A program made the position numbers and the translations under genes. A DNA stretch of 64,000 nucleotides from Kiritimatiellia bacterium (lineage in GTDB: Bacteria; Verrucomicrobiota; Kiritimatiellia; RFP12; UBA1067): positions 8,881-72,880 of the forward strand of contig JAEDKA010000013.1 in assembly GCA_016296065.1 (NCBI GenBank), given 5' to 3'. Of this stretch, positions 7,917 through 15,587 are shown one piece after another; position 1 is the first letter of the stretch, and each line of letters opens with the position of its first letter. The notes under the pieces were generated by a model. It was given only the letters and a program-made list of their open reading frames with translations, had not been told where the DNA came from and made no database searches.

Positions 7917-8396
7917 ATGACTGTGCGCCGTGCGATAGTCTACGCCATCCTCCTTGCGACTGCGGTGTCGCTGTGGCTTTTCACGCACAGCGCGAGAGCT
8001 CAGGTCAGGCGTGTGTTCGCCGACGTCGAGAGGCTGGCGGCGAAGGAGCCGGGAGAGCCCGTGATGGAATGCGCAGGAAAGTCGCAGGCGCTTGCGCGCC
8101 ATTTTAAGGGCGGGTGTACGGTCATCGACCCTCAGCACGGCCTCAAGGCATCCTATTCCCAAGACGACATCGCTGGTGGTCTGCTGGTTTTCCGATCCGG
8201 GGCGAGGAAGATCGCCGTGGAGTTCCGAGAACTCGAAATCAGCATCGATGGTCCCGAAGCCAGGGTAGAGGGGTGGATCGATTACTCGGGGACCGAGGCG
8301 ACTTCGCCAAGATACAAACCGAGGGCCGATAAGTTCATTGCGCACCTTGAAAAGACAGACGGCAAGTGGCTCTTTTCAAGAATCGAGGTTCCGTGA
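7917..8396 (+). CDS. Membrane-anchored/exported hypothetical protein
   Basis: This 159-residue protein has one N-terminal hydrophobic segment (about residues 6-24) ending near SARA, acting as a signal peptide or anchor. A ~130-residue soluble part follows. Its alternating strands and ending DGKWLFSRIEVP are reminiscent of NTF2-like/SnoaL-type folds, but the match is weak. The ATG at 7917 is preferred over the GTG at 7911 because AGGGGAA lies 8 nt upstream of it. It is not assigned to a pathway. Confidence 0.6.
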   Translation: MTVRRAIVYAILLATAVSLWLFTHSARAQVRRVFADVERLAAKEPGEPVMECAGKSQALARHFKGGCTVIDPQHGLKASYSQDDIAGGLLVFRSGARKIAVEFRELEISIDGPEARVEGWIDYSGTEATSPRYKPRADKFIAHLEKTDGKWLFSRIEVP

Positions 8397-8398
8397 GA

Positions 8399-8423
8399 CC
8401 TGCGGGGACAGACCCCGCGAAAC
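8399..8423 (-). repeat. GCGGGG palindromic element, copy 1
   Basis: GCGGGG and CCCCGC pair around an ACAGA loop just after the stop of the preceding gene. The 25-bp element (minus orientation) matches 24 of 25 positions of a segment lying inside the EEP hydrolase gene at 30928-30952. It may also act as a terminator here. Confidence 0.5.
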
Positions 8424-8449
8424 GCTGATTTTCAGGGGTTTTGCTGCGT

Positions 8450-8599
8450 ATGGTTGGTGCTGCGCTGCTTCTGCTTCTTGTGATATGCGGCATGATCGTG
8501 TTCTGGCAAGGGTGGCGGTTGAAGATGCCCGGGATACAGGTGAGATGTCAGGCTATCACAGGAACAATTGGCTGTAGTGCGTACTACTCCCTGCCGTAA
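8450..8599 (+). CDS. Possible 49-residue single-pass membrane peptide
   Basis: The reading frame begins MVGAALLLLLVICGMIVFWQ, a typical transmembrane segment, followed by a short basic tail with two cysteines. AGGGG lies ~11 nt upstream. No homologue is recognised and there is no dedicated promoter, so coding status is uncertain. Confidence 0.3.
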   Translation: MVGAALLLLLVICGMIVFWQGWRLKMPGIQVRCQAITGTIGCSAYYSLP

Positions 8600-8627
8600 T
8601 TGCGAATGATAGAGATGCGCAATATGC

Positions 8628-8633
8628 TATAAT
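8628..8633 (+). promoter_or_regulatory. Extended -10 promoter of the Cys/His repeat protein
   Basis: TGC-TATAAT is followed by a ~16-nt leader with AAAGGA before the ATG at 8656. Confidence 0.6.
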
Positions 8634-8655
8634 ATGCATCGAAAGGAAAACTGAC

Positions 8656-8913
8656 ATGGCGACAAAATGCAGACATTGCGGTTCGACGAGCTACGGACAC
8701 GGCTGCTCGTACGGCCCAAACCGGCTTCATGAGCATCGCGATGACGAGAAGCACTGCGAATGGTGCGGCTCGTCCAGCTACGGACATGGGTGCGCGTATG
8801 GTCCGGACCGGCTGCACCGGCATGGTCCGGGAGGCAACAAGTGCATCTGGTGCGGCTCGACGGCCAACGGCTCGGGCTGTCCGTACTCCCCGACGCGTCG
8901 CCATGAAAAGTGA
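8656..8913 (+). CDS. Triple-repeat Cys/His microprotein (putative zinc-binding)
   Basis: This 85-residue protein is almost entirely three tandem 29-residue units. Each has C-x2-C-G-S, then Gly/Tyr-rich sequence, a third Cys nine residues on, and a His(-x-His) eight to ten residues later. Cysteines are at 5/8/17, 34/37/46 and 63/66/75; histidines are at 25/27, 54/56 and 83. The spacing suggests three small metal-binding knuckles. Units 1 and 2 share SYGHGC-x-YGP-x-RLH; unit 3 is diverged. It has its own promoter and a good ribosome site. No named family is recognised, and nucleic-acid or protein binding is only a guess. Its stop overlaps a 24-residue frame. Confidence 0.7.
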   Translation: MATKCRHCGSTSYGHGCSYGPNRLHEHRDDEKHCEWCGSSSYGHGCAYGPDRLHRHGPGGNKCIWCGSTANGSGCPYSPTRRHEK

Positions 8914-8977
8914 TGACTACGGGCAGCCGCTTGTCGCGCGCCTTGAAAACGACCTGAAGCGAGAGGAGTGCCCATAA
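8903..8977 (+). CDS. Overlapping 24-residue mini-gene
   Basis: A short frame, MKSDDYGQPLVARLENDLKR plus EECP, begins 11 nt before the stop of the Cys/His protein in another frame. That geometry favours translational coupling. The composition (charged, helix-forming) looks protein-like rather than random. Too short for family assignment. Confidence 0.35.
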   Translation: MKSDDYGQPLVARLENDLKREECP

Positions 8978-9011
8978 CATGTGCATGAAAACTGTGGAGT
9001 GGTTAATATCA

Positions 9012-9025
9012 CGCGGCGGATTTGC
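9012..9025 (+). repeat. 18-bp palindromic element, 5' half copy
   Basis: The sequence cgcggcggatttgc matches the first 14 bases of the element at 4377. It stops at the start codon of trmL, so it supplies the region where a ribosome site would lie. Confidence 0.4.
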
Positions 9026-9027
9026 AA

Positions 9028-9489
9028 ATGAAAGCTGACTTCTCAATTGTCCTGCTGCGGCCGGAGATTCCGCACAACACGGGCGCCATCGGGCGGCTGT
9101 GCGTGGGGCTGGGCGTTCCGCTCCATCTCGTGCGGCCGCTCGGCTTTGCGCTCGACGACCGCTATGTCGCGCGGGCGGGGCTGGACTACTGGCCGCACCT
9201 CGACCTCATGATACACGACACGTGGGAGGACTATCTCGCGTCCGTCCAGCCGCGGCGCTTCCATTTCCTCTCGACGCACGGCGAGAAGTCGCTCTACGAC
9301 TGCAGCTTCGAGCCGGGCGACGCGCTTGTGTTCGGCAACGAGTCGTCCGGACTCCCCAAGGACTTCTACGAACGCTACCGCGAGTCGCTTTTCCGCATTC
9401 CGATGCCGGGCGAGCACGCGCGCAGCATCAACCTCGCCAACGCCGTCTCCATCGCGGCCTACGAGTGCTACAGGCAGCTGAGCCGATAG
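9028..9489 (+). CDS. trmL: tRNA (cytidine/uridine-34 2'-O)-methyltransferase
   Basis: This is a SpoU-class (SPOUT) methyltransferase of 153 residues, the minimal length typical of TrmL. Conserved blocks are the N-terminal PEIPHNTGAIGRLC, the motif-2 FGNESSGLP and the C-terminal knot sequence RSINLANAVSIAAYE. TrmL methylates the wobble ribose of certain tRNA-Leu species; a tRNA-Leu(CAA) gene, a known substrate type, lies in this window at 21.9 kb. The ATG at 9028 is chosen over an upstream TTG at 9022. No strong Shine-Dalgarno is visible because a repeat half-copy abuts the start. Confidence 0.85.
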   Translation: MKADFSIVLLRPEIPHNTGAIGRLCVGLGVPLHLVRPLGFALDDRYVARAGLDYWPHLDLMIHDTWEDYLASVQPRRFHFLSTHGEKSLYDCSFEPGDALVFGNESSGLPKDFYERYRESLFRIPMPGEHARSINLANAVSIAAYECYRQLSR

Positions 9490-9495
9490 CAGATA

Positions 9496-9513
9496 CGCGG
9501 CGGATGTGCCGCG
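9496..9513. repeat. 18-bp palindromic element, copy B
   Basis: The sequence cgcggcggatgtgccgcg differs from copies A (4377) and C (27708) at one base. It occupies the place where the 5' half of the adjoining tRNA-Trp would be expected. Confidence 0.5.
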
Positions 9514-9578
9514 GCATAAAGGCTGTGTCCTGGACTCCAAATCCAGCGATGTCGGTTCGACACCGGCTGTCCGTGCCA
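9500..9578 (+). tRNA. tRNA-Trp(CCA)-like, 5' part abnormal
   Basis: The 3' two-thirds is a clear tRNA. The anticodon arm CTGGA/TCCAG has loop CTCCAAA (anticodon CCA, 9537-9539). The T-arm GTCGG/CCGGC has loop TTCGACA, and discriminator G9575 and encoded CCA (9576-9578) follow. The matching 5' acceptor strand can only be GCGGATG (9500-9506), with three G-U pairs. No normal D-arm can be folded, and that part coincides with a palindromic repeat. It may be a decayed tRNA or a functional but unusual one. Confidence 0.5.
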
Positions 9579-9641
9579 ATCGTGGTCGAAGGGCTCGTAA
9601 AAAATCGCAGATACCCCCTTGCGCGCATCACGGGGATATGG

Positions 9642-9647
9642 TATACT
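9642..9647 (+). promoter_or_regulatory. Extended -10 promoter of the tRNA-Arg/fMet/Pro cluster
   Basis: ATATGG-TATACT lies 19 nt before the first base of tRNA-Arg. Confidence 0.6.
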
Positions 9648-9666
9648 ATCTCCCGTTTTCCGATTT

Positions 9667-9743
9667 GGGGCTGTAGCTCAACTGGATAGAGCATCAGACT
9701 ACGAATCTGAGGGTTGTGGGTTCGACTCCCGCCAGCCCCGCCA
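9667..9743 (+). tRNA. tRNA-Arg(ACG)
   Basis: A full cloverleaf with acceptor GGGGCTG/CAGCCCC, anticodon loop CTACGAA (anticodon ACG) and encoded CCA. It is the first of three closely spaced tRNAs. A34 is expected to become inosine via TadA. Confidence 0.95.
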
Positions 9744-9760
9744 TTCGGAAGGCGCCAGAT

Positions 9761-9837
<77 letters not shown>

Positions 9838-9855
9838 ATTTTTCTGGCATTACGT

Positions 9856-9932
9856 CGGACCGTAGCGCAGCCTGGTAGCGCGTTTGCTTGGGGTGCAAAA
9901 GGTCACGAGTTCAAATCTCGTCGGTCCGACCA
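9856..9932 (+). tRNA. tRNA-Pro(GGG)
   Basis: Acceptor CGGACCG/CGGTCCG, anticodon loop TTGGGGT (anticodon GGG) and encoded CCA. It is the last tRNA of the cluster. Confidence 0.94.
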
Positions 9933-9982
9933 TTGAAAACCGCATTGATATGCGGATTGTCACGGTCCGAAGAGGGTTGTAT

Positions 9983-10019
9983 CTGCCCCTTTTAGGGAAA
10001 ACTTTTTCCCTAAAGGCAG
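9983..10019 (+). terminator. Strong hairpin after the tRNA cluster
   Basis: GGGAAA/TTTCCC, extended by TTTA/TAAA and CTGCC/GGCAG, forms a ~15-bp stem with a 3-nt bulge and a 4-nt loop 50 nt after tRNA-Pro. It probably ends or processes the tRNA transcript, although the T-run is inside the stem. The rest of 9933-10173 contains nothing else convincing. Confidence 0.5.
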
Positions 10020-10173
10020 GAGTCCCATGCCAAAAACGGCAAAGGCGAGAACGAACGCCCCGTCCGGCCATGCGGCGAGCGCGGTGTCCATCGTCGTGAC
10101 GGCACGCCGACGACCTCCGCGAGATCGGAATACATTCTGTCGCTGTCGGGTTGAGAATCGGCGCGGAATTTGG

Positions 10174-10179
10174 TACAAT
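10174..10179 (+). promoter_or_regulatory. Extended -10 promoter upstream of upp
   Basis: TTTGG-TACAAT ends 6 nt before an ATG that opens a seven-codon leader frame, the same geometry as at the HIT gene. Confidence 0.55.
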
Positions 10180-10185
10180 AGAATC

Positions 10186-10209
10186 ATGAGGAAAAACGGA
10201 TTACCATAA
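10186..10209 (+). CDS. Leaderless 7-residue leader peptide (MRKNGLP)
   Basis: A complete ATG-to-TAA frame begins at the predicted transcription start and ends 37 nt before upp. It could be a leader peptide influencing upp expression, or simply part of the 5' UTR. Support is only positional. Confidence 0.3.
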   Translation: MRKNGLP

Positions 10210-10246
10210 AAATTTCCTAATTATCAACTTCGAAAACCAAAAGCCC

Positions 10247-10867
10247 ATGCATACCGTACTTACCCATCCGCTGGTCAAGCACCGCGTCACGCTCATGCGC
10301 GACATCAACACCAAGCCGAAGCAGTTCCGCGAGCTTGTCAACGAGATCACGGAGTTCCTCGCGATCGAGAGCCTGAAGGACCTGCGCACGGTGGAGGTTC
10401 CGGTCACCACGCCGGTCGCGAAGACGACGGGAGTCAAGATCGAGGACTCGATCGTGATCGTTCCGATCCTGCGCGCCGGCATGGGAATGCTCGACGCGAT
10501 GCTGCACGTCCTGCCGTACGCGAAGGTCGGGGTTCTCGGGATGCAGCGCAACGAGGAGACGGCCGAGCCCGTGCCGTACTACGCGAAGGTTCCGCCGGCT
10601 AAGAACGACGAGCTCGCGATCGTGATCGATCCGATGCTCGCGACGGGCGGCAGCGCGTGCGACGCATTCGCGCAGCTCAAGAAGCTCGGCTACAGGCGAA
10701 TCGTGTTCCTCAACCTCATCGCCGCGCCGGAGGGCATCGCGAAGGTCGAGAGGGAGCATCCTGACGTGCCTGTGTTCACTGCTGCGAAGGACGAGCGGCT
10801 CAACAGCCACTTCTACATCGTCCCCGGTCTTGGCGACGCGGGAGACCGCATTTTCGGCACACTCTGA
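10247..10867 (+). CDS. upp: Uracil phosphoribosyltransferase
   Basis: This enzyme converts uracil and PRPP to UMP in pyrimidine salvage. It has the normal length (206 residues), with ILRAGMGM near residue 75 and the PRPP-binding loop IDPMLATGGSA (127-137), followed by the C-terminal GLGDAGDRIFGT uracil-binding segment. There is no convincing Shine-Dalgarno. It heads a long same-strand block that also includes a uracil permease, a purine permease and APRT, so the context is nucleobase salvage. Confidence 0.95.
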   Translation: MHTVLTHPLVKHRVTLMRDINTKPKQFRELVNEITEFLAIESLKDLRTVEVPVTTPVAKTTGVKIEDSIVIVPILRAGMGMLDAMLHVLPYAKVGVLGMQRNEETAEPVPYYAKVPPAKNDELAIVIDPMLATGGSACDAFAQLKKLGYRRIVFLNLIAAPEGIAKVEREHPDVPVFTAAKDERLNSHFYIVPGLGDAGDRIFGTL

Positions 10868-10875
10868 CAGGCATA

Positions 10876-12573
10876 ATGACTTTCGCCGCCAGCAAGTTCG
10901 CAAAATTCCTGCCCACCGCGACTTTCGCGATGGCGGTCGAGTATTTGATGGGGCTGTCCGACAGCGTCATATGCGGGCAGATCATCGGCGAAGACGGGCT
11001 TTCGGTAATCAACCTGATGCAGCCGGTGTTCAACGTGGTGTCGTTCTTCGCGCTGCTGGTCGGAACCGGGACGAGCGTCCTCTACGCGATGGAGATGGGG
11101 CGCTTCGACCGCAGGCGCGCGAGCGAGCTGCTTACGCAGGGCCTCTGGTCCGCGCTTGGGTTCGGGCTTCTCCTCATGGGCGCTCTCGCGCTCTCGCGCA
11201 ACGCGGCGACTGCCGCGTTCGGCGTTTCTGGGGCGGTGCTCTCCGGAGCGCGTGAGTACTGGGTGTGGTTCCTCCCGTGCGCTGTCCTCGAGCCGCTGTC
11301 GTTCTACTTCTCGTCCATGTGCTATGCCGACGGCGACGGACGCATCTGCGCCGGCGCCTACACGGCGCAGCTTCTCGGCAACTGCGCGCTCTCGATTCCG
11401 CTCACGATGCGCTACGGCTTCGCCGGATGCGCCATCGGCACGACGGTCGGGCACCTCATGGCCCTCTGCGTCCTTCTCATGCATCTGCGGCGCGAGGAGA
11501 ACTCCATGGCGTTCGTGCGCCACTTCTCGTTCAAGGACACGTGGAGCATATGCGCGTGCGCGCTCGGCGACGCGAGCATCCGCCTCTGCCAGGCGGGCCT
11601 AACGCTGATGCTCAACCTCTACGTCATATCCCGCTTCGGCGAGGGGAGGCTCCCCGTCCTCGCCGCAGTCCTGGCGATTCTCGGCGTGAGCGAGGCGTTC
11701 GACGGCGTCGCGACGGCGGCGCAGCCGCTTGCGAGCGTGTACATAGGCGAGAAGAACGACCGCCTGACGCGCCGCATCATGCGCCTTGCCTCGTGCGTGT
11801 CTGCGTCCGAGGGGCTCTTGCTCACGCTGCTCCTCGTCGCGTTCCCGCAGCTTGTCGTCTCCATGGTCGGCATAACCGATCCGTCGCTCGCCGACGCGGC
11901 GCGCACTGCGGTGCGCATCGTCTCGCTCGGGCTCGTCGGCACTGCGTTCGTGATGCTGCTGAACTCGTACTACACCTTCCGCGTCCGCGAGGGGCTCGCC
12001 GTCGGCGTGACGGCGCTTTCCACGTTCGTGCTGCCCGTCGCGCTGGCGCCGGCGGCCGGCTGGCTCTTCGGCGAGCGCGGCGTATGGTCCGCGCTCGCGG
12101 TCAGTCCCTACGCCGCCATCGGCATCGTCGCGGCGTACGTCGCGTACAGGTGTGGGCGCGGGGTGTTCCCGCTCTTCCTTGACCGCGCGCGCATCAGGCG
12201 CTCGCGCGTCTACGACCTCGTGCTGGACGCGAAGTCCATCTGCGACGTGTCCGCGACGGTAGGCAGGTTCCTCGGCACTCGCAAGGGGATGGACGAGCGC
12301 AAGGCGGGGCTCGTGTCGCTTCTCGTCGAGGAGACGCTGATGCTGGTGAAGGACCGCAACCCTGGCCGCAGGACGCATGCCGAGATCTCCGTCGACTGGT
12401 CGAACGGCGTCGTGATAGTTGTGCGCGACGACGGGATACTCTTCGACATAACGGACGCAGACTCGACGGCTTCCTCGCTTCGCGCGTACCTCGTGGCCAA
12501 CCTGATGGTCGAGATACCGGCGCGGCGCAACATGACGACAACGGGATTCAACAGGAACATGTTCAGGCTATGA
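10876..12573 (+). CDS. MATE-family transporter with C-terminal ATPase-like domain
   Basis: Residues ~1-435 form a twelve-helix MATE transporter core (start AASKFAKFLPTATFAMAVEY; helices throughout). This family usually exports drugs or metabolites with Na+ or H+. The last ~125 residues are soluble and resemble an anti-sigma-type histidine-kinase-like ATPase: a helix GLVSLLVEETLML where RsbW has its N-box, VRDDGILFDITDAD as a G1-like motif, and a final strand TGFNRNMFRL. The N-box Asn is not obvious, so ATP binding is uncertain. It starts 8 nt after upp and its stop overlaps the next gene (ATGA), which indicates coupled expression with the signalling genes. Confidence 0.8.
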   Translation: MTFAASKFAKFLPTATFAMAVEYLMGLSDSVICGQIIGEDGLSVINLMQPVFNVVSFFALLVGTGTSVLYAMEMGRFDRRRASELLTQGLWSALGFGLLLMGALALSRNAATAAFGVSGAVLSGAREYWVWFLPCAVLEPLSFYFSSMCYADGDGRICAGAYTAQLLGNCALSIPLTMRYGFAGCAIGTTVGHLMALCVLLMHLRREENSMAFVRHFSFKDTWSICACALGDASIRLCQAGLTLMLNLYVISRFGEGRLPVLAAVLAILGVSEAFDGVATAAQPLASVYIGEKNDRLTRRIMRLASCVSASEGLLLTLLLVAFPQLVVSMVGITDPSLADAARTAVRIVSLGLVGTAFVMLLNSYYTFRVREGLAVGVTALSTFVLPVALAPAAGWLFGERGVWSALAVSPYAAIGIVAAYVAYRCGRGVFPLFLDRARIRRSRVYDLVLDAKSICDVSATVGRFLGTRKGMDERKAGLVSLLVEETLMLVKDRNPGRRTHAEISVDWSNGVVIVVRDDGILFDITDADSTASSLRAYLVANLMVEIPARRNMTTTGFNRNMFRL

Positions 12574-13283
12574 AAAGACTTTGCATTCTGCTTGCGCTCG
12601 CCGCGTTCGCCGGATGTTCCGAAGGGGACAGGGGCGGCCCGGTCGATCCGCGCGTCACCGATGCGTCGCGTCCGCTCCTTCTCATGACGTTTCCTTCGGT
12701 GCCTCCGTTTTCCTACAGGAACGAGGCCGGCGAAATCGTCGGCACGGACATCGACCTTGCGCGGCGGATCGCCGCCAGGATGGGGAGGGAGCTTGTCGTC
12801 GAAGGCGCGAACTTCAACGAAATCCTGCCTAGGCTGAAGGCGGGCACGGCCGACATGGGAATCGCCGCAATCGCCATCACCGACGCCCGCCGCCGCGACG
12901 TCGACTTCTCAGAGCCCTACGACGAATGCGGCGGGTGCTTTCTGTACCGGAAGGACGGACGCAAGCCGCGCATGTCGCAGATATCCACTTGCCGCGTCGC
13001 AGTCGAGTCGGACACGGTCGACGACCTTTATCTCTGCCTTCACGGATGCGACCCCATGCGCTTCGCCCATGTCAACGAAGCGCTCGAAGCGCTCGAAAAG
13101 GACGAGGTCGATGCGGTGTTCTTCGACGCGATGCAGCTTAAGACCAGGGCCGAGTCGTCGGGCGGACGGCTTCTGGTGACGCCGCTTGAGACCAGATACA
13201 TCTACGGAGTCGCCGTTGACAAGCGCCGTCCCGACGTGCTTGCCGCGGCCAACGCCGTCATTGCGGAAGGGAGGGCGAAATGA
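12570..13283 (+). CDS. Periplasmic solute-binding lipoprotein (SBP_bac_3 type)
   Basis: The protein has a lipoprotein signal ending LAAFAGC (C16) and then a family-3 solute-binding fold. PPFSYRNEAGEIVGTDIDLA and the later FNEILPRLKAGTADMGIAAI are the diagnostic blocks; ITDARRRDVDFSEPY follows. Family members bind amino acids or similar small ligands and either feed ABC importers or serve as sensor domains. No ABC permease or ATPase is nearby. Because it is ATGA-coupled on both sides (MATE fusion upstream, phosphatase downstream), a sensory role for the signalling cassette is inferred. Length is 237 residues. Confidence 0.8.
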   Translation: MKRLCILLALAAFAGCSEGDRGGPVDPRVTDASRPLLLMTFPSVPPFSYRNEAGEIVGTDIDLARRIAARMGRELVVEGANFNEILPRLKAGTADMGIAAIAITDARRRDVDFSEPYDECGGCFLYRKDGRKPRMSQISTCRVAVESDTVDDLYLCLHGCDPMRFAHVNEALEALEKDEVDAVFFDAMQLKTRAESSGGRLLVTPLETRYIYGVAVDKRRPDVLAAANAVIAEGRAK

Positions 13284-15310
13284 CGCAGCGCCGTAGCCTG
13301 AACCTGAAGCTGGTCCTCAGCGTGCTGGCGGCGTTCCTGCTGTCGATGGCCTTCACGTGGTTCCTCCACAGCCGGCTTTCGGAGCGCGACGCCTACAAGC
13401 TGATCGACAGCACGTTCGAAAGCGTGGAAGACGAGATCACGGACTGCGTCGACGAGCGACTCGTCCGACAGTGCATGGCAGTCCGTGAGAGGCTCGACGA
13501 GGGCTATCCGACCGACCTGCGGTCCCTTCAGGACCTTGCGCGCGAGATGGGCGTAACTGAAATCAGCATCGCCGACGCGAAGGGCGACATCATCCATGCC
13601 TCGGTGCAGGACTACCTTGCCGCCCCCGGGAAGCCGGCCTTCAACTTCAGGACGGCGGGCGGCAAGGCGGAGGACATGATGTGCCTCGTCGACGGATTCG
13701 CGACGGAGTACTGCCAGCCGTACCGCTCCAACACCGCGAACGGCGCGTGGCGCAAGTTCGTGGGGGTCTGGATGCCGACGACGGGCGGATTCGTCGAGAT
13801 CGGCTGCGACGGCGCGTCCCTGCGGGCTCTCTCCCGCGCGTCCCTCGTCGACCTCTTCCGCAACTGGCGCGTCGGCGGCACGGGCGGGATCGTGGTGACA
13901 ACGATGTCAGGGCTTGTCCTCTCCGACTACGAGGAGCCGAACCGCGAGGGCGCGCAGTGGGAGGAGCCGGACGACTCGTTCTACTGGAAGCGCAAGGAGA
14001 TCGAGGGCTTCCCGACGTACGTAATGATCCCGCGCGATTCCGCCGCCGTGCAGCGCGACGTCCTCGTTGGCGCGACGGCGGTGCTCAACGGCGCGGCGCT
14101 CGTGTTCGTCGCGCTGCTCGTCGGGTTTGTGATCTCCGCCTTCGTCCGCAACCAGATCAAGCTGCAGACGGCGAAGGAGCTCAAGATGGCGACGGACATA
14201 CAGCTGGCGGCGATCCCCAACGTGTTCCCTCCGTTTCCGGACGAGACGAGCTTCGACATCTGGGCGTCGATGGACACGGCCAAGGAGGTCGGAGGCGACT
14301 TCTACGACTTCTACTTCACCGGGTCCGACCGCGTGCTGTTCCTCGTCGCGGACGTGAGCGGGAAGGGCGTGCCGGCCGCGATGTTCATGATGAGGGCGAA
14401 GGCGCTCATAAAGAGCGTCGCCCAGACCGGCAAGCAGATCGGGCAGGTCTTCGAGGAGGCGAACGACGCGCTCTGCGAGGGGAACTCCTCCAACACGTTC
14501 GTCACGGTCTGGGCGGGCGAGCTGAACATTCGCACGGGTCACGTGTCGTACGTGAACGCCGGGCACAATCCGCCGATCGTGAGGCTCGGCGGGAAGGTCG
14601 AGTACCTCAGGTCTCGCCCCTCGCTCGTCCTCGGTGCGATGGCGGGCGCGCGCTACCGCGTCAACGAGCTGCAGCTCGAGCCGGGCGACGCGATATACCT
14701 CTACACCGACGGAATCGTCGAGCAGCACAACGCGGCCGGGGAGCTCTACGGCGACGACCGGCTCCTCAAGACGGTTTCGGGCTGCACCAAGAGGCGCGAC
14801 GGACTCCTCTCGACGGTCATAGCCGACGTTCGCCGCCACGCCGCGGGCGCGGAGCAGGCGGACGACTGCACGCAGCTCGTCCTGCGCTACCGCGGCGAGC
14901 CCGAGACGTTCTCGGGCGAGTACAGGCCGACGATGGAGGACCTCGCGAAGGCGTCCGCAGACCTCGCGAAGGCGCTCGAGGGCGTTCCGGACGACTGCGC
15001 CAACATCATGATGGTCGCCTCGGACGAGATATTCGCGAACATCGTGCGCTATTCGGGCGCGACGGACTGGACGCTCACGGTCGAGCGCACGCACCATCCG
15101 GACGGCGTGCGACTCGTGATAACGGACAACGGCAAGCCGTTCGACCCGCTCTCGTACCGCGACCCCGACACGACGCTCTGCGCAGACGACCGCGAGGTCG
15201 GGGGACTTGGAATCTTGATCGTCAAGAAGACGATGTCGCCTGTCACCTACAGGCGGAACAACGACAGGAACATACTTACAATGGGAAAAGAATATGGAGA
15301 TCAAAACTAA
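13280..15310 (+). CDS. Membrane SpoIIE/PP2C phosphatase with RsbW-like kinase domain
   Basis: This 676-residue partner-switching protein has one N-terminal helix (about 10-28), a ~220-residue external sensor region and a second helix (about 258-288). A PP2C/SpoIIE phosphatase follows (about 300-535; VGGDFYDFY, VADVSGKGVPAAMFM, YVNAGHNPP, LYTDGIVE). A C-terminal HATPase (about 545-670) has N-box SDEIFANIVRYS, G1 ITDNGKPFD and GGLGILIVKK. Phosphatase and kinase of an anti-sigma system are thus in one chain; the likely substrate is the STAS protein encoded next, overlapping by 17 nt. No sigma factor is in the window. Confidence 0.88.
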   Translation: MTQRRSLNLKLVLSVLAAFLLSMAFTWFLHSRLSERDAYKLIDSTFESVEDEITDCVDERLVRQCMAVRERLDEGYPTDLRSLQDLAREMGVTEISIADAKGDIIHASVQDYLAAPGKPAFNFRTAGGKAEDMMCLVDGFATEYCQPYRSNTANGAWRKFVGVWMPTTGGFVEIGCDGASLRALSRASLVDLFRNWRVGGTGGIVVTTMSGLVLSDYEEPNREGAQWEEPDDSFYWKRKEIEGFPTYVMIPRDSAAVQRDVLVGATAVLNGAALVFVALLVGFVISAFVRNQIKLQTAKELKMATDIQLAAIPNVFPPFPDETSFDIWASMDTAKEVGGDFYDFYFTGSDRVLFLVADVSGKGVPAAMFMMRAKALIKSVAQTGKQIGQVFEEANDALCEGNSSNTFVTVWAGELNIRTGHVSYVNAGHNPPIVRLGGKVEYLRSRPSLVLGAMAGARYRVNELQLEPGDAIYLYTDGIVEQHNAAGELYGDDRLLKTVSGCTKRRDGLLSTVIADVRRHAAGAEQADDCTQLVLRYRGEPETFSGEYRPTMEDLAKASADLAKALEGVPDDCANIMMVASDEIFANIVRYSGATDWTLTVERTHHPDGVRLVITDNGKPFDPLSYRDPDTTLCADDREVGGLGILIVKKTMSPVTYRRNNDRNILTMGKEYGDQN

Positions 15311-15587
15311 TACAGATGGAAGCACGCTGACCATTTCCGTCAGCGGACGCGTGGACACAGTCACGGCACCCGAGCTCGAGGCGGGGCTCAAGTTCGGCGA
15401 CGCGAAGCAGGTCGTTCTCGATCTCGCGGACGTGCCCTACATGAGCTCTGCGGGGCTTAGGCTGCTCCTCACCGCCCACAAGACGATGATGGCGAAGGGC
15501 GGCGAGCTCAAGATCGCGAACATACAGCCCACCGTCAAGGAAGTGCTGGACATCACCGGCTTCTCGGACATCCTGAACCTCGTATAA
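15294..15587 (+). CDS. STAS-domain anti-sigma factor antagonist
   Basis: This 97-residue SpoIIAA/RsbV-like protein has ISVSGRVDTVTAPELEAGL at the front and VPYMSSAGLRLLL in the middle; S52 aligns with the phosphorylated serine of this family. In such systems the phosphorylated form is inactive and the phosphatase restores binding to the anti-sigma kinase. The gene starts inside the end of the phosphatase-kinase gene, so the two are produced together. The regulated target is unknown. Confidence 0.92.
   Translation: MEIKTNTDGSTLTISVSGRVDTVTAPELEAGLKFGDAKQVVLDLADVPYMSSAGLRLLLTAHKTMMAKGGELKIANIQPTVKEVLDITGFSDILNLV

Noticed and set aside
9500..9578. A selenocysteine or pyrrolysine tRNA
   Set aside because: The anticodon loop CTCCAAA gives CCA (Trp), and the arm lengths do not fit tRNA-Sec or tRNA-Pyl.
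10027..10209. A 60-codon plus-strand frame before upp
   Set aside because: It is basic and low-complexity, without a ribosome site, and spans the upp promoter; only the short leader frame at 10186 has positional support.
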